A DNA stretch of 64,000 nucleotides from assembly GCA_028622995.1 (NCBI GenBank), contig JAJQJQ010000061.1, positions 992,001 through 1,056,000 of the forward strand. Direction: 5' to 3'. Below are positions 1 to 10,939 of the stretch, one piece after another. Numbering within the stretch: position 1 is the first letter of the stretch; each line of letters begins with the position of its first letter. Below the pieces are notes generated by a model. The model saw nothing but the letters and a program-made list of their open reading frames with translations. It searched no databases and was not told the origin of the DNA. Source of the DNA: Panagrolaimus kolymaensis (lineage: Eukaryota; Nematoda; Chromadorea; Rhabditida; Panagrolaimidae). A program made the position numbers and the translations under genes.

Positions 1-1005
1 GGTGGAAGGCGGTGTATTGAAAGGTTGATGGAAGTTCGAAACCGCGGAGATGTAAATAATTTTTTTGAATATCTTTAACTATAAAATGGAGGGAAATATT
101 ATTAAAATAATTTATGCTAATTTTATAACATAATTAGAATAATAAAAAAGCGATATTTATCGAAAAATTAGCATATTTTTAATGTTTTTGACCAAATTTG
201 GGGTAATGTATCTTTGGTTGATCGATCTTTTGGTGGATTTTCGATGGTTTTTGTGTTTATGGATTTTGGGTTTATGGATCTGTGAGTGGATTTTTATGGA
301 TTTTTACCGTTCTTTGAGTGGATTTAGAAAAATTCTTGGATTGATTTTGAATGATCCACGGGTTGATTTTTATGGATCTTCGGGTGGGTTATGATAGATC
401 CTTCCGCGGAATTTGAATGATCCTTGGGTGAATTTCCATGGATCTTTCAACTGTTTTCGGTGGATTTTCGTGGATATTTTGGTGGATATTAGGAGAGCTT
501 CGGGTGGATATTTGACTAAGGTAGATCGAACTTTTGGTTGATCGATCTTAGGGTGGATGTATCTTTATGTGGATTTTTATGGATCTCTTTACTGTTTTGG
601 GTGGATTTCTCGGTATCTTTGGGTTGATGGATCTTTGGGTTGATGGATCTTTGGGTTGATGGATCTTTGGGTTGATGGATCTTTGGGTTGATGGATCTTT
701 GGGTGGATTTCTCGGTATCCTTGGGTTGATAGATCTTTGGGTTGATGGATCCTTGGGTTGATAGATCTTTGGGTTGATGGATCTTTGGGTTGATAGATCT
801 TTGGGTTGATGGATCTTTGGGTTTATGGATCTTTGGGTTGATGGATCTTTGGGTGGATGGATGATAACTTCCACTTCAAGGGGCGCGAAGCGCCCCTTTT
901 TTCATTCTCCTTACTACATATTTGGTATCAAAATGAAGAGCTCATTCTTATCTATTTTAATTTATATTTTTTTTTTAAAAACATATGTGGATCCCGTGTC
1001 ACTGG
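1..1005 (+). repeat. Array unit 1 (5' truncated by window), long form
   Basis: I see no difference between this stretch and 1401-2405, so units 1 and 2 are a very recent duplication. It begins inside the tRNA-like cassette (B box AGTTCGAAACC at 33-43), then carries gtggat-rich sequence, a 16-bp minisatellite, the GAA hairpin at 880-896 and the CTGG end. Confidence 0.85.
620..860 (+). repeat. 16-bp minisatellite in unit 1
   Basis: Tandem copies of GGATCTTTGGGTTGAT with a few G/A and T/C variants. Because 16 is not a multiple of 3, all frames stay open and give a false 108-aa reading on the minus strand. Confidence 0.9.
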
Positions 1006-1380
1006 TTCCTCTAAACACAGAAAAATTTATGGGAGGTTCCCATCCTATTAAAGTGGTTAGTAACTATTTCAAAACTAATTATATATCATTATTTAATGCT
1101 ATTTATCATAATATCTTGGCTTTTTAACGATTAATTAGCATAATTTAAAGTTTTTCGCGAAAATCACAGTTTTTTGACTAAAACTTTTTTTCCATTCAAT
1201 GGTTTAACTATGAAACTAGGAGGTGCAGAACTTCAGAATATGACAAATTTGATTTTCCTTTTTATATTTTAACTAAAGTTATTGGGCTTAGAGAAAAGTT
1301 GGCCCCGTTTGCATTATTAAGGTACCATTTTTTTTTTTCAAAAATCGATGAAAAAATTTTGCAACATGCATTTTCCCTTC

Positions 1381-1467
1381 CTTTGTCGCACTTGCTCAGT
1401 GGTGGAAGGCGGTGTATTGAAAGGTTGATGGAAGTTCGAAACCGCGGAGATGTAAATAATTTTTTTG
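1381..1467 (+). ncRNA. tRNA-like Pol III cassette, unit 2
   Basis: A box TTGCTCAGTGG at 1392-1402 fits the TRGYNNANNGG consensus. B box AGTTCGAAACC at 1433-1443 differs from the consensus at its first base. A T run follows at about 1459-1467. The spacing fits a type-2 Pol III promoter, and the predicted transcript is about 80 nt. I could not fold a convincing cloverleaf, so this is tRNA-derived (SINE-like) rather than a functional tRNA. Confidence 0.5.
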
Positions 1468-2019
1468 AATATCTTTAACTATAAAATGGAGGGAAATATT
1501 ATTAAAATAATTTATGCTAATTTTATAACATAATTAGAATAATAAAAAAGCGATATTTATCGAAAAATTAGCATATTTTTAATGTTTTTGACCAAATTTG
1601 GGGTAATGTATCTTTGGTTGATCGATCTTTTGGTGGATTTTCGATGGTTTTTGTGTTTATGGATTTTGGGTTTATGGATCTGTGAGTGGATTTTTATGGA
1701 TTTTTACCGTTCTTTGAGTGGATTTAGAAAAATTCTTGGATTGATTTTGAATGATCCACGGGTTGATTTTTATGGATCTTCGGGTGGGTTATGATAGATC
1801 CTTCCGCGGAATTTGAATGATCCTTGGGTGAATTTCCATGGATCTTTCAACTGTTTTCGGTGGATTTTCGTGGATATTTTGGTGGATATTAGGAGAGCTT
1901 CGGGTGGATATTTGACTAAGGTAGATCGAACTTTTGGTTGATCGATCTTAGGGTGGATGTATCTTTATGTGGATTTTTATGGATCTCTTTACTGTTTTGG
2001 GTGGATTTCTCGGTATCTT

Positions 2020-2260
2020 TGGGTTGATGGATCTTTGGGTTGATGGATCTTTGGGTTGATGGATCTTTGGGTTGATGGATCTTTGGGTTGATGGATCTTT
2101 GGGTGGATTTCTCGGTATCCTTGGGTTGATAGATCTTTGGGTTGATGGATCCTTGGGTTGATAGATCTTTGGGTTGATGGATCTTTGGGTTGATAGATCT
2201 TTGGGTTGATGGATCTTTGGGTTTATGGATCTTTGGGTTGATGGATCTTTGGGTGGATGG
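2020..2260 (+). repeat. 16-bp minisatellite in unit 2
   Basis: Same 16-bp repeat as in unit 1, with no differences that I can see. Confidence 0.9.
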
Positions 2261-2406
2261 ATGATAACTTCCACTTCAAGGGGCGCGAAGCGCCCCTTTT
2301 TTCATTCTCCTTACTACATATTTGGTATCAAAATGAAGAGCTCATTCTTATCTATTTTAATTTATATTTTTTTTTTAAAAACATATGTGGATCCCGTGTC
2401 ACTGGT

Positions 2407-3386
2407 TCTATAGTACACATAAAAAAAGAGGGGTGCTTCCCTTCCTACTTTCTTTAGCAAGCCTATTAAGTTATGTTTTCTAGCATAATTATTAAGCATT
2501 AAAAATGTTTATTATTGGGCTTTTTATATACTAATTAGTTAATAACTCATTTTTCATGATTTTTCGCTGTATTTTGACTAAAACTTTTTTTCCAACTAAT
2601 GCTTTAACTATGAAAATGTGAGGTTGAGACCTTGGAATACTAACGAATTTGATTTTCCTTATGAAATGTTAACTAAAGCAGCTGGGAATTTCTATAAAGT
2701 CCGAGAAATATTTTTTTGTACTGTAAAAAGAGTGTTCAAACTTTTGATGAAAATTTTTTTCGCAACCTGCAAATTTTTTTCAAAGCAAAGGGAAGCAAAT
2801 TTCTCTCATCCTCTGCCATACAATTTTGAATCATTTTTCTTTTCCGTCGAATTTTACTAGAAAAGCTTTGAAAATGTTAAGCATCAATTTCAAAATTTTA
2901 TTAGCATTTTTTTATACTAATTATCGTCTCCTTTTTAAATAAAACATTTATCCCCTATTTTTTTGAAATCATTTTTTTGAGATTAAACCAAATATTTTTT
3001 AAACAAATATTTACCCAAATTTTGAATTACCAATTCTCTTGAAAGAATTTGTTTGTATTTAAAAAGTTTTACAAATACCTTCAAAGATATACAAAACCCG
3101 GTAAAGCCATGAAGCTTATGAATTTTTTAAGTGGATCAATTAAAAATGAGTGGAATCTTTTTCTATTTGTATGTTGGATCTCCATGTTAGCATTTAATGG
3201 ATCTTTTGGTGAATTATCTTGGATCATTATGAAAGATAGTAGGATCACCAAGACCATTTCAATGGGCCTTTTTTTATTATTCTTTTGTCGTATTTGGTAT
3301 CAAATTAAAGGAATTTTTTTTTATTGTTATGGCATCCCTATTTAATATTAATTGACCCGTGGTTAATTGACCCGTGGATCCACTGG
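2407..3386 (+). repeat. Array unit 3, beta form without tRNA-like cassette
   Basis: Starts TCTATAGTACAC. In place of the tRNA-like cassette it has a different internal module (GCAACCTGCAAATTTTTTTC onward), shared with units 6 and 9. The hairpin is degraded to a short remnant near 3256-3275. Confidence 0.8.
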
Positions 3387-3387
3387 T

Positions 3388-4451
3388 TCCCCAGTACACA
3401 TAAAAAAAGAGCCATGCCTCCCTTCCTACTTTCTTTAGCAAGCCTATTAAGTTATGTTTTCTAATCATATTTATAAGTATTAAAAATGATTATTATTGTG
3501 CTTTTTATATACTAATTAGTTAATAGTCGATTTTTCATGATTTTTCACTGTATTTTGACTAAAACTTTTTTTCCAATTAAACGTTTAACTATGAAAATGT
3601 GAGGTTGAGACCTTTGACATATAACGAATTTGATTTTCCTTATGAAATGTTAACTAAAGCAGCTGGGAATTTCTATAAAGTTCGAGAAATATTTTTTTGT
3701 ACTGTAAAAAGAGTGTTCAAAGTTTTGATGAAAAATTTTTTGCAACATGCATTTTTCCTTCCCTTGCATGTGTGACGCAATGGTGGAAGGCGGTGGATTT
3801 GCGAATGGAAAAAAGTTCGAATCCTTGGAGGTGATAAAATTTTTTTAATATTTTTAACTATAAAATTAATAGGAATATTATTAAAATATTATTAAATAAT
3901 TTTTGGGTATCTTAAATATTCATAATATGGAGAAATTTGCATAAAATGTGGATTTTTATACTTTTTTGAATGCAAATAATTATGAATCGTTTGTGAATCG
4001 TTTTAAACGGGGAATTAATAATTTTTGGTATGTTTAATTATGCAAATTTGACATAAAAAATTTGCATAATTTATTAATTTTGAGGATTTTACTTTTGCGT
4101 GAATCTAAGATCTAAGGGAATAAAGTTTAACAAAACCCGATAAAGCCATAAAACTTATAAAAATTTTTTAAGTGGATCAAAAAAAAAATGAGCGTTGAAT
4201 CTTTTTGCATTAGTATGTTGGATCTCCATGTTACCATTTAATGGATCTTTTGGTGGATTATCATGAATCCTTGGATCATTAAGAATGATAGTAGGATCAC
4301 CAATCCCACATCAAGGGGCGCGAAGCGCCCCTTTTTTTATTTTTTTTGTCGTGTTTGGTATCAAATTAAATGGAATTTTCTTTTATTGTTATGGCATATT
4401 TTATTGTTATGGTATACCTATCTAATGTTAATTGACCCGTGGATCCACTGG
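3388..4451 (+). repeat. Array unit 4, alpha form
   Basis: Starts TCCCCAGTACAC. It carries the tRNA-like cassette at about 3760-3846 and an intact GAA hairpin at 4315-4331 followed by seven T's. It has no minisatellite. Confidence 0.8.
3760..3846 (+). ncRNA. tRNA-like Pol III cassette, unit 4
   Basis: B box AGTTCGAATCC at 3814-3824 is near perfect, and T7 follows at 3840-3846. The A box region TGACGCAATGG is weaker than in units 2 and 5. Confidence 0.45.
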
Positions 4452-4829
4452 TTCCTCTAAACACAGAAAAATTAATGGGAGGTTCCCATCCTATTAAAGT
4501 GGTTAGTAACTATCTTAAAACTAATAATATATCATTATTTAATGCTATTTATCATAATATCTTGGCTTTTTAACAATTAATTAGCATAATTTAAAGTTTT
4601 TCGCGAAAATCTCAGTTTTTTGACTAAAACTTTTTTTCCATCCAATGGTTTAACTATGAACTTTTGTAACGACATGTAAAAATATATATGGAATTTGATT
4701 TTCCTTGCCGTTTTTCCAATAAAGCCTCTGGGTATTTCAAAATCTTCTGCACAAAATTATTTTAAGGTCCAATTTTTTTTTTCAAAAAATCAATGAAAAT
4801 TTTTTGCAACATGCATTTTCTCTTCCTTT

Positions 4830-4911
4830 GTCGCATTTGCTCAGTGGTGGAAGGCGGTGAACTTGCGAATGGATGAAAGTTCGAAACCTCTGCGATGTAA
4901 ATAATTTTTTT
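4830..4911 (+). ncRNA. tRNA-like Pol III cassette, unit 5
   Basis: A box TTGCTCAGTGG at 4837-4847, B box AGTTCGAAACC at 4878-4888 and a T run at 4904-4911. Confidence 0.5.
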
Positions 4912-6073
4912 GAATTTCTTTAACTATAAAATGGAGGGGAATATTATAATTAATTATAAAAATAATTTTTGGGTATATTTGGTTAATAAATATAAGGATA
5001 ATTATGGAAAATTAGCATATTTTTTATATTTTTGACCCCAAACAATTATAAAACAATGGAAATTATTTTTAAAAGGGTTTTAAATAAATTTTTGCATATT
5101 TATTTATGCAAAATATCGAAAATTTTGCATAATTATTTTTGTTTTACTTATAAAATGGTGGATAAATTTGGATATTCAAGTGAATTAAGGTTGATATTAG
5201 AGGAGTTTAGGTGGATATTTGAGAAAGTTTGTGTGGATTATCTCTCATGTTTTGGTGAATTTTTAATGGATCTTTTAACTGTTTTTGGTCTATTTTTATG
5301 GATCTTTTGGTGGATATTAGAAGAGCTACGGGTGGATATTTGACAAAGGTTGATCGATCTTTTGTTTTATTGATCTTTTGGGAAATGGATGTTTGGATGG
5401 ATCTTTATATACCTTTTGGTGGATTATGATGGATCCTCGGGTGGATTTTTTATGGATTTTTGGGTGGATTTTTATCGATCTTTGAGTGGATTTTAAAAGA
5501 TTTTTGGATGGATTTCAATGGTTTGGGTGGACTTTAATAGATCTTTTTATTGTATTTGGTGGATTTTAATGGACATTTGAAGAGCTTCAGGGTCCACGGG
5601 TGGAGAATCTTGGATCTTTTGGTTGATCGATCTTTGGGGTAATGTATCTTTGGTTGATCGATCTTTGGGTGGATGGAACTTTTGGTGGATTTTCGATGGT
5701 TTTTGTGTTTATGGATTTTGGGTTTATGGATCTGTGAGTGGATTTTTATGGATTTTTACCGTTCTTTGAGTGGATTTAGAAAAATTCTTGGATTGATTTT
5801 GAATGATCCACGGGTTGATTTTTATGGATCTTCGGGTGGGTTATGATAGATCCTTCCGCGGAATTTGAATGATCCTTGAGTGAATTTCCATGGATCTTTC
5901 AACTGTTTTCGGTGGATTTTCGTGGATATTTTGGTGGATATTAGGAGAGCTTCGGGTGGATATTTGACTAAGGTTGATCGATCTTTTGGTTGATCGATCT
6001 TAGGGTGGATGTATCTTTAGGTTGATTTTTATGGATCTCTTTACTGTTTTGGGTGTATTTCTCGGGATCCTTA

Positions 6074-6340
6074 AATGGATGGATCCTTAAGTGGATGGAT
6101 CTTTGGGTTGATGGATCTTTGGGTTGATGGATCTTTGGGTTGATGGATCTTTGGGTTGATGGATCTTTGGGTTGATGGATCTTTGGGTTGATGGATCTTT
6201 GGGTTGATGGATCTTTGGGTTGATGGATCTTTGGGTTGATGGATCTTTGGGTTGATGGATCTTTGGGTTGATGGATCTTTGGGTTGATGGATCTTTGGGT
6301 TGATGGATCTTTGGGTTGATGGATCTTTGGGTTGATGGAA
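6074..6340 (+). repeat. 16-bp minisatellite in unit 5
   Basis: About sixteen near-perfect copies of the 16-bp repeat, more homogeneous than in units 1 and 2, so recently expanded. Confidence 0.9.
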
Positions 6341-6473
6341 CAAATTCGTCACTTCAAGGGGCGCGAAGCGCCCCTTTCATTCTTTTACTATAGATGTTTG
6401 GTATCAAAATGAAGTGCTCATTCTCCTTTATCTATGTGCCTATATTAATATACGTGGATCCCGTGTCACTGGT

Positions 6474-7697
6474 TCCCCAGTACACAAGAAAAAACAGGGG
6501 TGCCTCCCTTCCCTTTCCAGATGAATGCCTAACATATTTATATGTTCTAGCACCATTATTAAGTGCTTAAAATCATTATTTCATGGCTTTCAACCTTTAC
6601 ATTAGTTAATAGTACGTTTTTAACGGTTTTTTGACTAAAACTTTTTTTCCAACTAAAGGTTTAACTATGAGATTCGAACTCGACGAATTTCAATATTTAT
6701 CGAATAGGATTTTCCTTGCGATTTGTTAATAAGTAAGCTATAAATAGAGCAAACCGTCCGGCAGTTCGTTTTTTTGATGGTAAAAATTTTTTCAAAACTT
6801 TCAGCAAAAAAAATTTTCGCAACCTGCAAATTTTTTTCAAAGCAAAGGGAAGCAAATTTCTCTCATCCTCTGCCATACAATTTTGAATCATTTTTTACTT
6901 CCTTAATTTTTCTCTATAAAAACTTTGAAAATGTTTACCATCAATTTCCAAATTTTATTAGCTTATTTTTTATACAAATTATCGACTCATTTTTTAAATA
7001 AAGCATTTTTCACCAATTTTTTTGAGATCCTTTTTTTTAATCAAACCAAATATTTTTTCACCAAATATTTATCCAAATTTTGAATTAGCAATTCTCTTGA
7101 AAGAATTTGTTTGTTTTTTAAAAGTTTTGCGCATACCTTCAAAGTTCTACAAATCCCGATAAAGCCATGAAGCTTATGAAATTTTTTAAGTGGATCAATT
7201 AAAAAATATTTGTGTATCCTTTTTAAAGTTTAGAAGGATGTAAAGCCATGAAGCTTATGAAATTTTTTAAGTGGATCAATTAAAAAATATTTGTGTATCC
7301 TTTTTAAAGTTTAGAAGGATGTTATTTATGGATATATTAGTGGATTTTCTCTCCTTTTTGGAAGATTTTCGTATAGTTTTGGGATGATAAATTAAGAACA
7401 ATAAGGTGGCGGATCTTTGAGAGGAAAATACGTAATCGGTTTTACTTTAATAACCATTTTCAAAATCTGCCCTGTTACCATTTAATGGATCTATTGGTGG
7501 ATTATCAGGGATCCTTGGATCATTAAGAATGATAGTAGGATCACCAATACCACATCAAGGGGCGCGAAGCGCCCCTTTTTTTTAAATTTTTCTTATGTGT
7601 TTGGTATCAAATTAAATGGAATTTTCTTTTATTGTTATGGCATATTTTATTGTTATGGTATACCTATCTAATGTTAATTGACCCGTGGATCCACTGG
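6474..7697 (+). repeat. Array unit 6, beta form
   Basis: Starts TCCCCAGTACAC and carries the beta internal module. A block of about 85 bp (AAAGCCATGAAGCTTATG to GTTTAGAAGGATG) is directly duplicated around 7162-7321. The hairpin at 7559-7575 is intact. Confidence 0.8.
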
Positions 7698-7698
7698 T

Positions 7699-8742
7699 TC
7701 TATAGTACACAAGAAAAAAGAGCCATGCCTCCCTTCCCACTTTCTTTAGCAAGCCTATTAAGTTATGTTTTCTGATCATATTAATAAGCATTAAAAATGA
7801 TTATTATTGGGCTTTTTATATACTAATTAGTTAATAGTCGATTTTTCATGATTTTTCGCTGTATTTTGACTAAAACTTTTTTTCCAACTAATGCTTTAAC
7901 TATGAAATTTATATACAACTTATAGCACATATTGACGAATATCTTTTTCCTTTTGAAATGATAATTAAAGCATCTGGGAATTTCAGGATTTGCTCAGAAA
8001 ACTTTTTAGGAGTGTAAAAATTTTTCAAAACTTTTGTTGAAAATTTTTTTCGCAACCTGCATTTTTCCTTCCCTTGCATGTGTGACGCAATGGTGAAAGG
8101 CGGTGGATTTGCGAATGGAAAAAAGTTCGATTCCTTGGAAGTGATAAAATTTTATGAATATTTTTAACTATAAAATTATGGGGAATATTATTAAAATATT
8201 ATTAAATAATTTTTGGGTATCTTAAATATTCATAATTATGGAGAAATTTACATAAAATGTCGATTTTTATACTTTTTTGAATGCAAATAATTATGAATCG
8301 TCTGTGTATCGTTTTAAACGGAGAATTAATAATTTTTGGTATCTTTAATTATGCAAATTTAACTTATAAATTTGCATAATTAATTTATTTTGAGAATTTT
8401 ACTTTTGCGTGAATCTAAGGGAATAAAGTTTAACAAAACCCGATAAAGCCATAAAGCTTATAAAAATTTTTAAGTGGATCAATTAAAAAAGAATTTTGAA
8501 TCTTTTTGTATTAGTATGTTGGATCTCCCAGTTACCATTTAATGAATCTTTTGTTGAATTATCATGGATACTTGGATCCTTTATAAAGAGTATTTCACCA
8601 TTAAAAACCACTTCAAGTGGATCGAAGCGCCCCTTTTTTTATTGCAATATTGCATATTTGGTATCAAAATAAAGGGAATTTTAATTAATTTCATATCATG
8701 TAGCATATATATCTAATGTAAATTGACCCGTGGATCCACTGG
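7699..8742 (+). repeat. Array unit 7, alpha form
   Basis: It carries the tRNA-like cassette and a decayed hairpin near 8610-8632, where the left arm is mutated and the right arm GCGCCCC is kept. Its last 50 bp (ATATCATGTA onward) are the closest match in the array to the tail at 16894-16943. Confidence 0.8.
8080..8153 (+). ncRNA. tRNA-like Pol III cassette, unit 7
   Basis: Weak A box (TGACGCAATGG), B box AGTTCGATTCC at 8124-8134, and only four T's downstream. Confidence 0.4.
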
Positions 8743-8743
8743 T

Positions 8744-9805
8744 TCTATAGTACACATAAAAAAAGAGGGGTGCCTCCCTTCCTACTTTTTTCAACTGTAA
8801 TATCTTTTTATGTTTTCTAGCATAATTATTAAGCATTAAAAATGATAATTATTGGGCTTTTTATATACTAATTAGTTAATAGTCGATTTTTCATGATTTT
8901 TCGCTGTATTTTGACTAAAACTTTTTTTCCAACTAATGCTTTAACTATGAAAATGTGAGGTTGAGACCTTGGAATACTAACGAATTTGATTTTCCTTATG
9001 AAATGTTAACTAAAGCAGCTGGGAATTTCTATAAAGTCCGAGAAATATTTTTTTGTACTGTAAAAAGAGTGTTCAAACTTTTGATGAAAAATTTTTTGCA
9101 ACATGCATTTTTCCTTCCCTTGCATGTGTGACGCAATGGTGGAAGGCGGTGGATTTGCGAATGGAAAAAAGTTCGAATCCTTGGAGGTGATAAAATTTTT
9201 TTAATATTTTTAACTATAAAATTAATGGGAATATTATTAAAATATTATTAAATAATTTTTGGGTACCTTAAATATTCATAATTATGGAGAAATTTGCATA
9301 AAATGTGGATTTTTATACTTTTTTGAATGCAAATAATTATGAATCATCTGTGTATCGTTTTAAACGGAGAATTAATAATTTTTGGTATCTTTAATTATGC
9401 AAATTTAACATATAAATTTGCATAATTAATTAATTTTAAGTAAAGTGCTTTTACTTTTGGGTGAATCTAAGGGAATAAAGTTTAACGAAGTTACCCAAAG
9501 TTTTACAAAACCCGATAAAGCCATAAAGCTTATAAAAAAATTTAAGTGGATCAATTAAAAATGAGTGGTGAATCTTTTTGCATATGATGTTGGATCTCTC
9601 ACCATTTAATGGATCTTTTGGTGGATTATCATGGATCCTTGGATCATTAATAAGGAGAGCAGTATGACTTAGGCCATATCAAGGGGCGCGAAGCGCCCCT
9701 TTTTTTAAATTTTTCTTATGTCGTATTGGGTATTAAATTAAAGGAATTATTTTTTTATTGTTATGGTATACCTATGTAATGTAAATTGACCCGTGGATCC
9801 ACTGG
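8744..9805 (+). repeat. Array unit 8, alpha form
   Basis: Starts TCTATAGTACAC. It has the tRNA-like cassette near 9119-9201 and the hairpin at 9683-9699 followed by seven T's. Confidence 0.8.
9119..9201 (+). ncRNA. tRNA-like Pol III cassette, unit 8
   Basis: Same module as in unit 4: B box AGTTCGAATCC at 9170-9180 and a T run near 9195-9201. Confidence 0.45.
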
Positions 9806-9806
9806 T

Positions 9807-10938
9807 TCCCCAGTACACAATAAAAAAGAGCCATGCCTCCCTTCCCTTTCCAGTCGGTTAGTATATACTTTTATATGTTCTAGCACCATTAATAAGTGCT
9901 TAAAATCATTATTTCCGGGCTTTCAACCCTTTAATTAGTTAATAACTCATTTTTCATTATTTTTCACGGTTTTTTGACTAAAACTTTTTTTCCATGATAT
10001 TGTTTAACTATGAAACTTAAACTTGGACGTTTTCATATAATAATGAATCTGATTTTCCTTTTAGTTTGTTAATTTATAAGCTATAAATAGAGGAAATGGT
10101 ACGAGCAATACCTTTTTTGTAGTGTAAAAATTTTTTCAAAACTTTCAGCAAAAAAAATTTTAGCAACCTGCAAATTTTTTTCAAAGGAAAGGGAAGCAAA
10201 TTTCTCTCATCCTCTGCCATACAATTTTGAATCATTTTTCTTTTCCGTCGTATTTTACTAGAAAAGCTTTGAAAATGTTTAGCATCAATTTTAAAATTTT
10301 GAATAACATTTTTTTATCCAAATTAACGACTCATTTTTTAAATAAACAATTTTCCCCTATTTTTTGTAATCCTTTTTTTGAGAGCAAACCAAATATTTTT
10401 TTCACTAAATCTTTACCCAAATTTTGAATTAACAATTCTCTTGAAAGAATTTGTTTGTTTTTAAAAAGTTTTACAAATACCTTCAAAATTCTACAAAACC
10501 CGATAAAGCCATGAAGCTTATGAAATTTTTTAAGTGGATCAATTAAATACTATTTGTGTATCTTTTTTAAAGTTTAAAAGGATTTTATTTATGGATATTG
10601 GTGGATTTTCTCTGCTTTTTGGAAGATTTTCGTATAGTTTTGGGATGATAAATTAAGAACAATAAGGTGGATCTTTGAGAGGCAAATACGTAATCGGTTT
10701 TACTTTAATAACCATTTTTAAAATCTGCCCTTTTACCATTTAATGGATCTATTGGTGGATTATCATGGATCCTTGGATCATTATGAAAAATGGGTGGATC
10801 ACTAATACCATATCAAGGGGCGCGAAGCGCCCCTTTTTTTTATATTTTTTTTTATGTCGCGTTTCCTATCAAATCATGGAATTTTATTTATTGTTATGGC
10901 ATACCTATTTAATGTAAATTGACCCGTGGATCCACTGG
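9807..10938 (+). repeat. Array unit 9, beta form
   Basis: Starts TCCCCAGTACAC. It has the beta internal module without the tRNA-like cassette. The hairpin at 10817-10833 is intact. Confidence 0.8.
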
Positions 10939-10939
10939 T

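Larger units (their letters stand above)
1007..2405 (+). repeat. Array unit 2, long form
   Basis: Complete unit of 1399 bp starting TCCTCTAAAC and ending CTGG. It has a tRNA-like cassette near 1381-1467, the 16-bp minisatellite at about 2020-2260, and the hairpin at 2280-2296 followed by six T's. Confidence 0.85.
4453..6472 (+). repeat. Array unit 5, longest form
   Basis: Starts TCCTCTAAAC like unit 2. It holds a tRNA-like cassette, a long gtggat/gatcgatc-rich stretch homologous to unit 1, an expanded 16-bp minisatellite and the hairpin at 6358-6374. The extra length comes from the gtggat-rich part. Confidence 0.8.

Noticed and set aside
548..874. Long minus-strand frames encoding PKDPSTQRSIN repeats (also 1948-2274 and 6071-6352)
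   Set aside because: They are readings of the 16-bp minisatellite, open in all frames because 16 is not a multiple of 3. No start context, splice sites or family.
4315..4331. GAA hairpin plus T run as bacterial rho-independent terminator
   Set aside because: All surrounding evidence is eukaryotic (introns, 7TM genes). The form is similar but a bacterial role does not apply.
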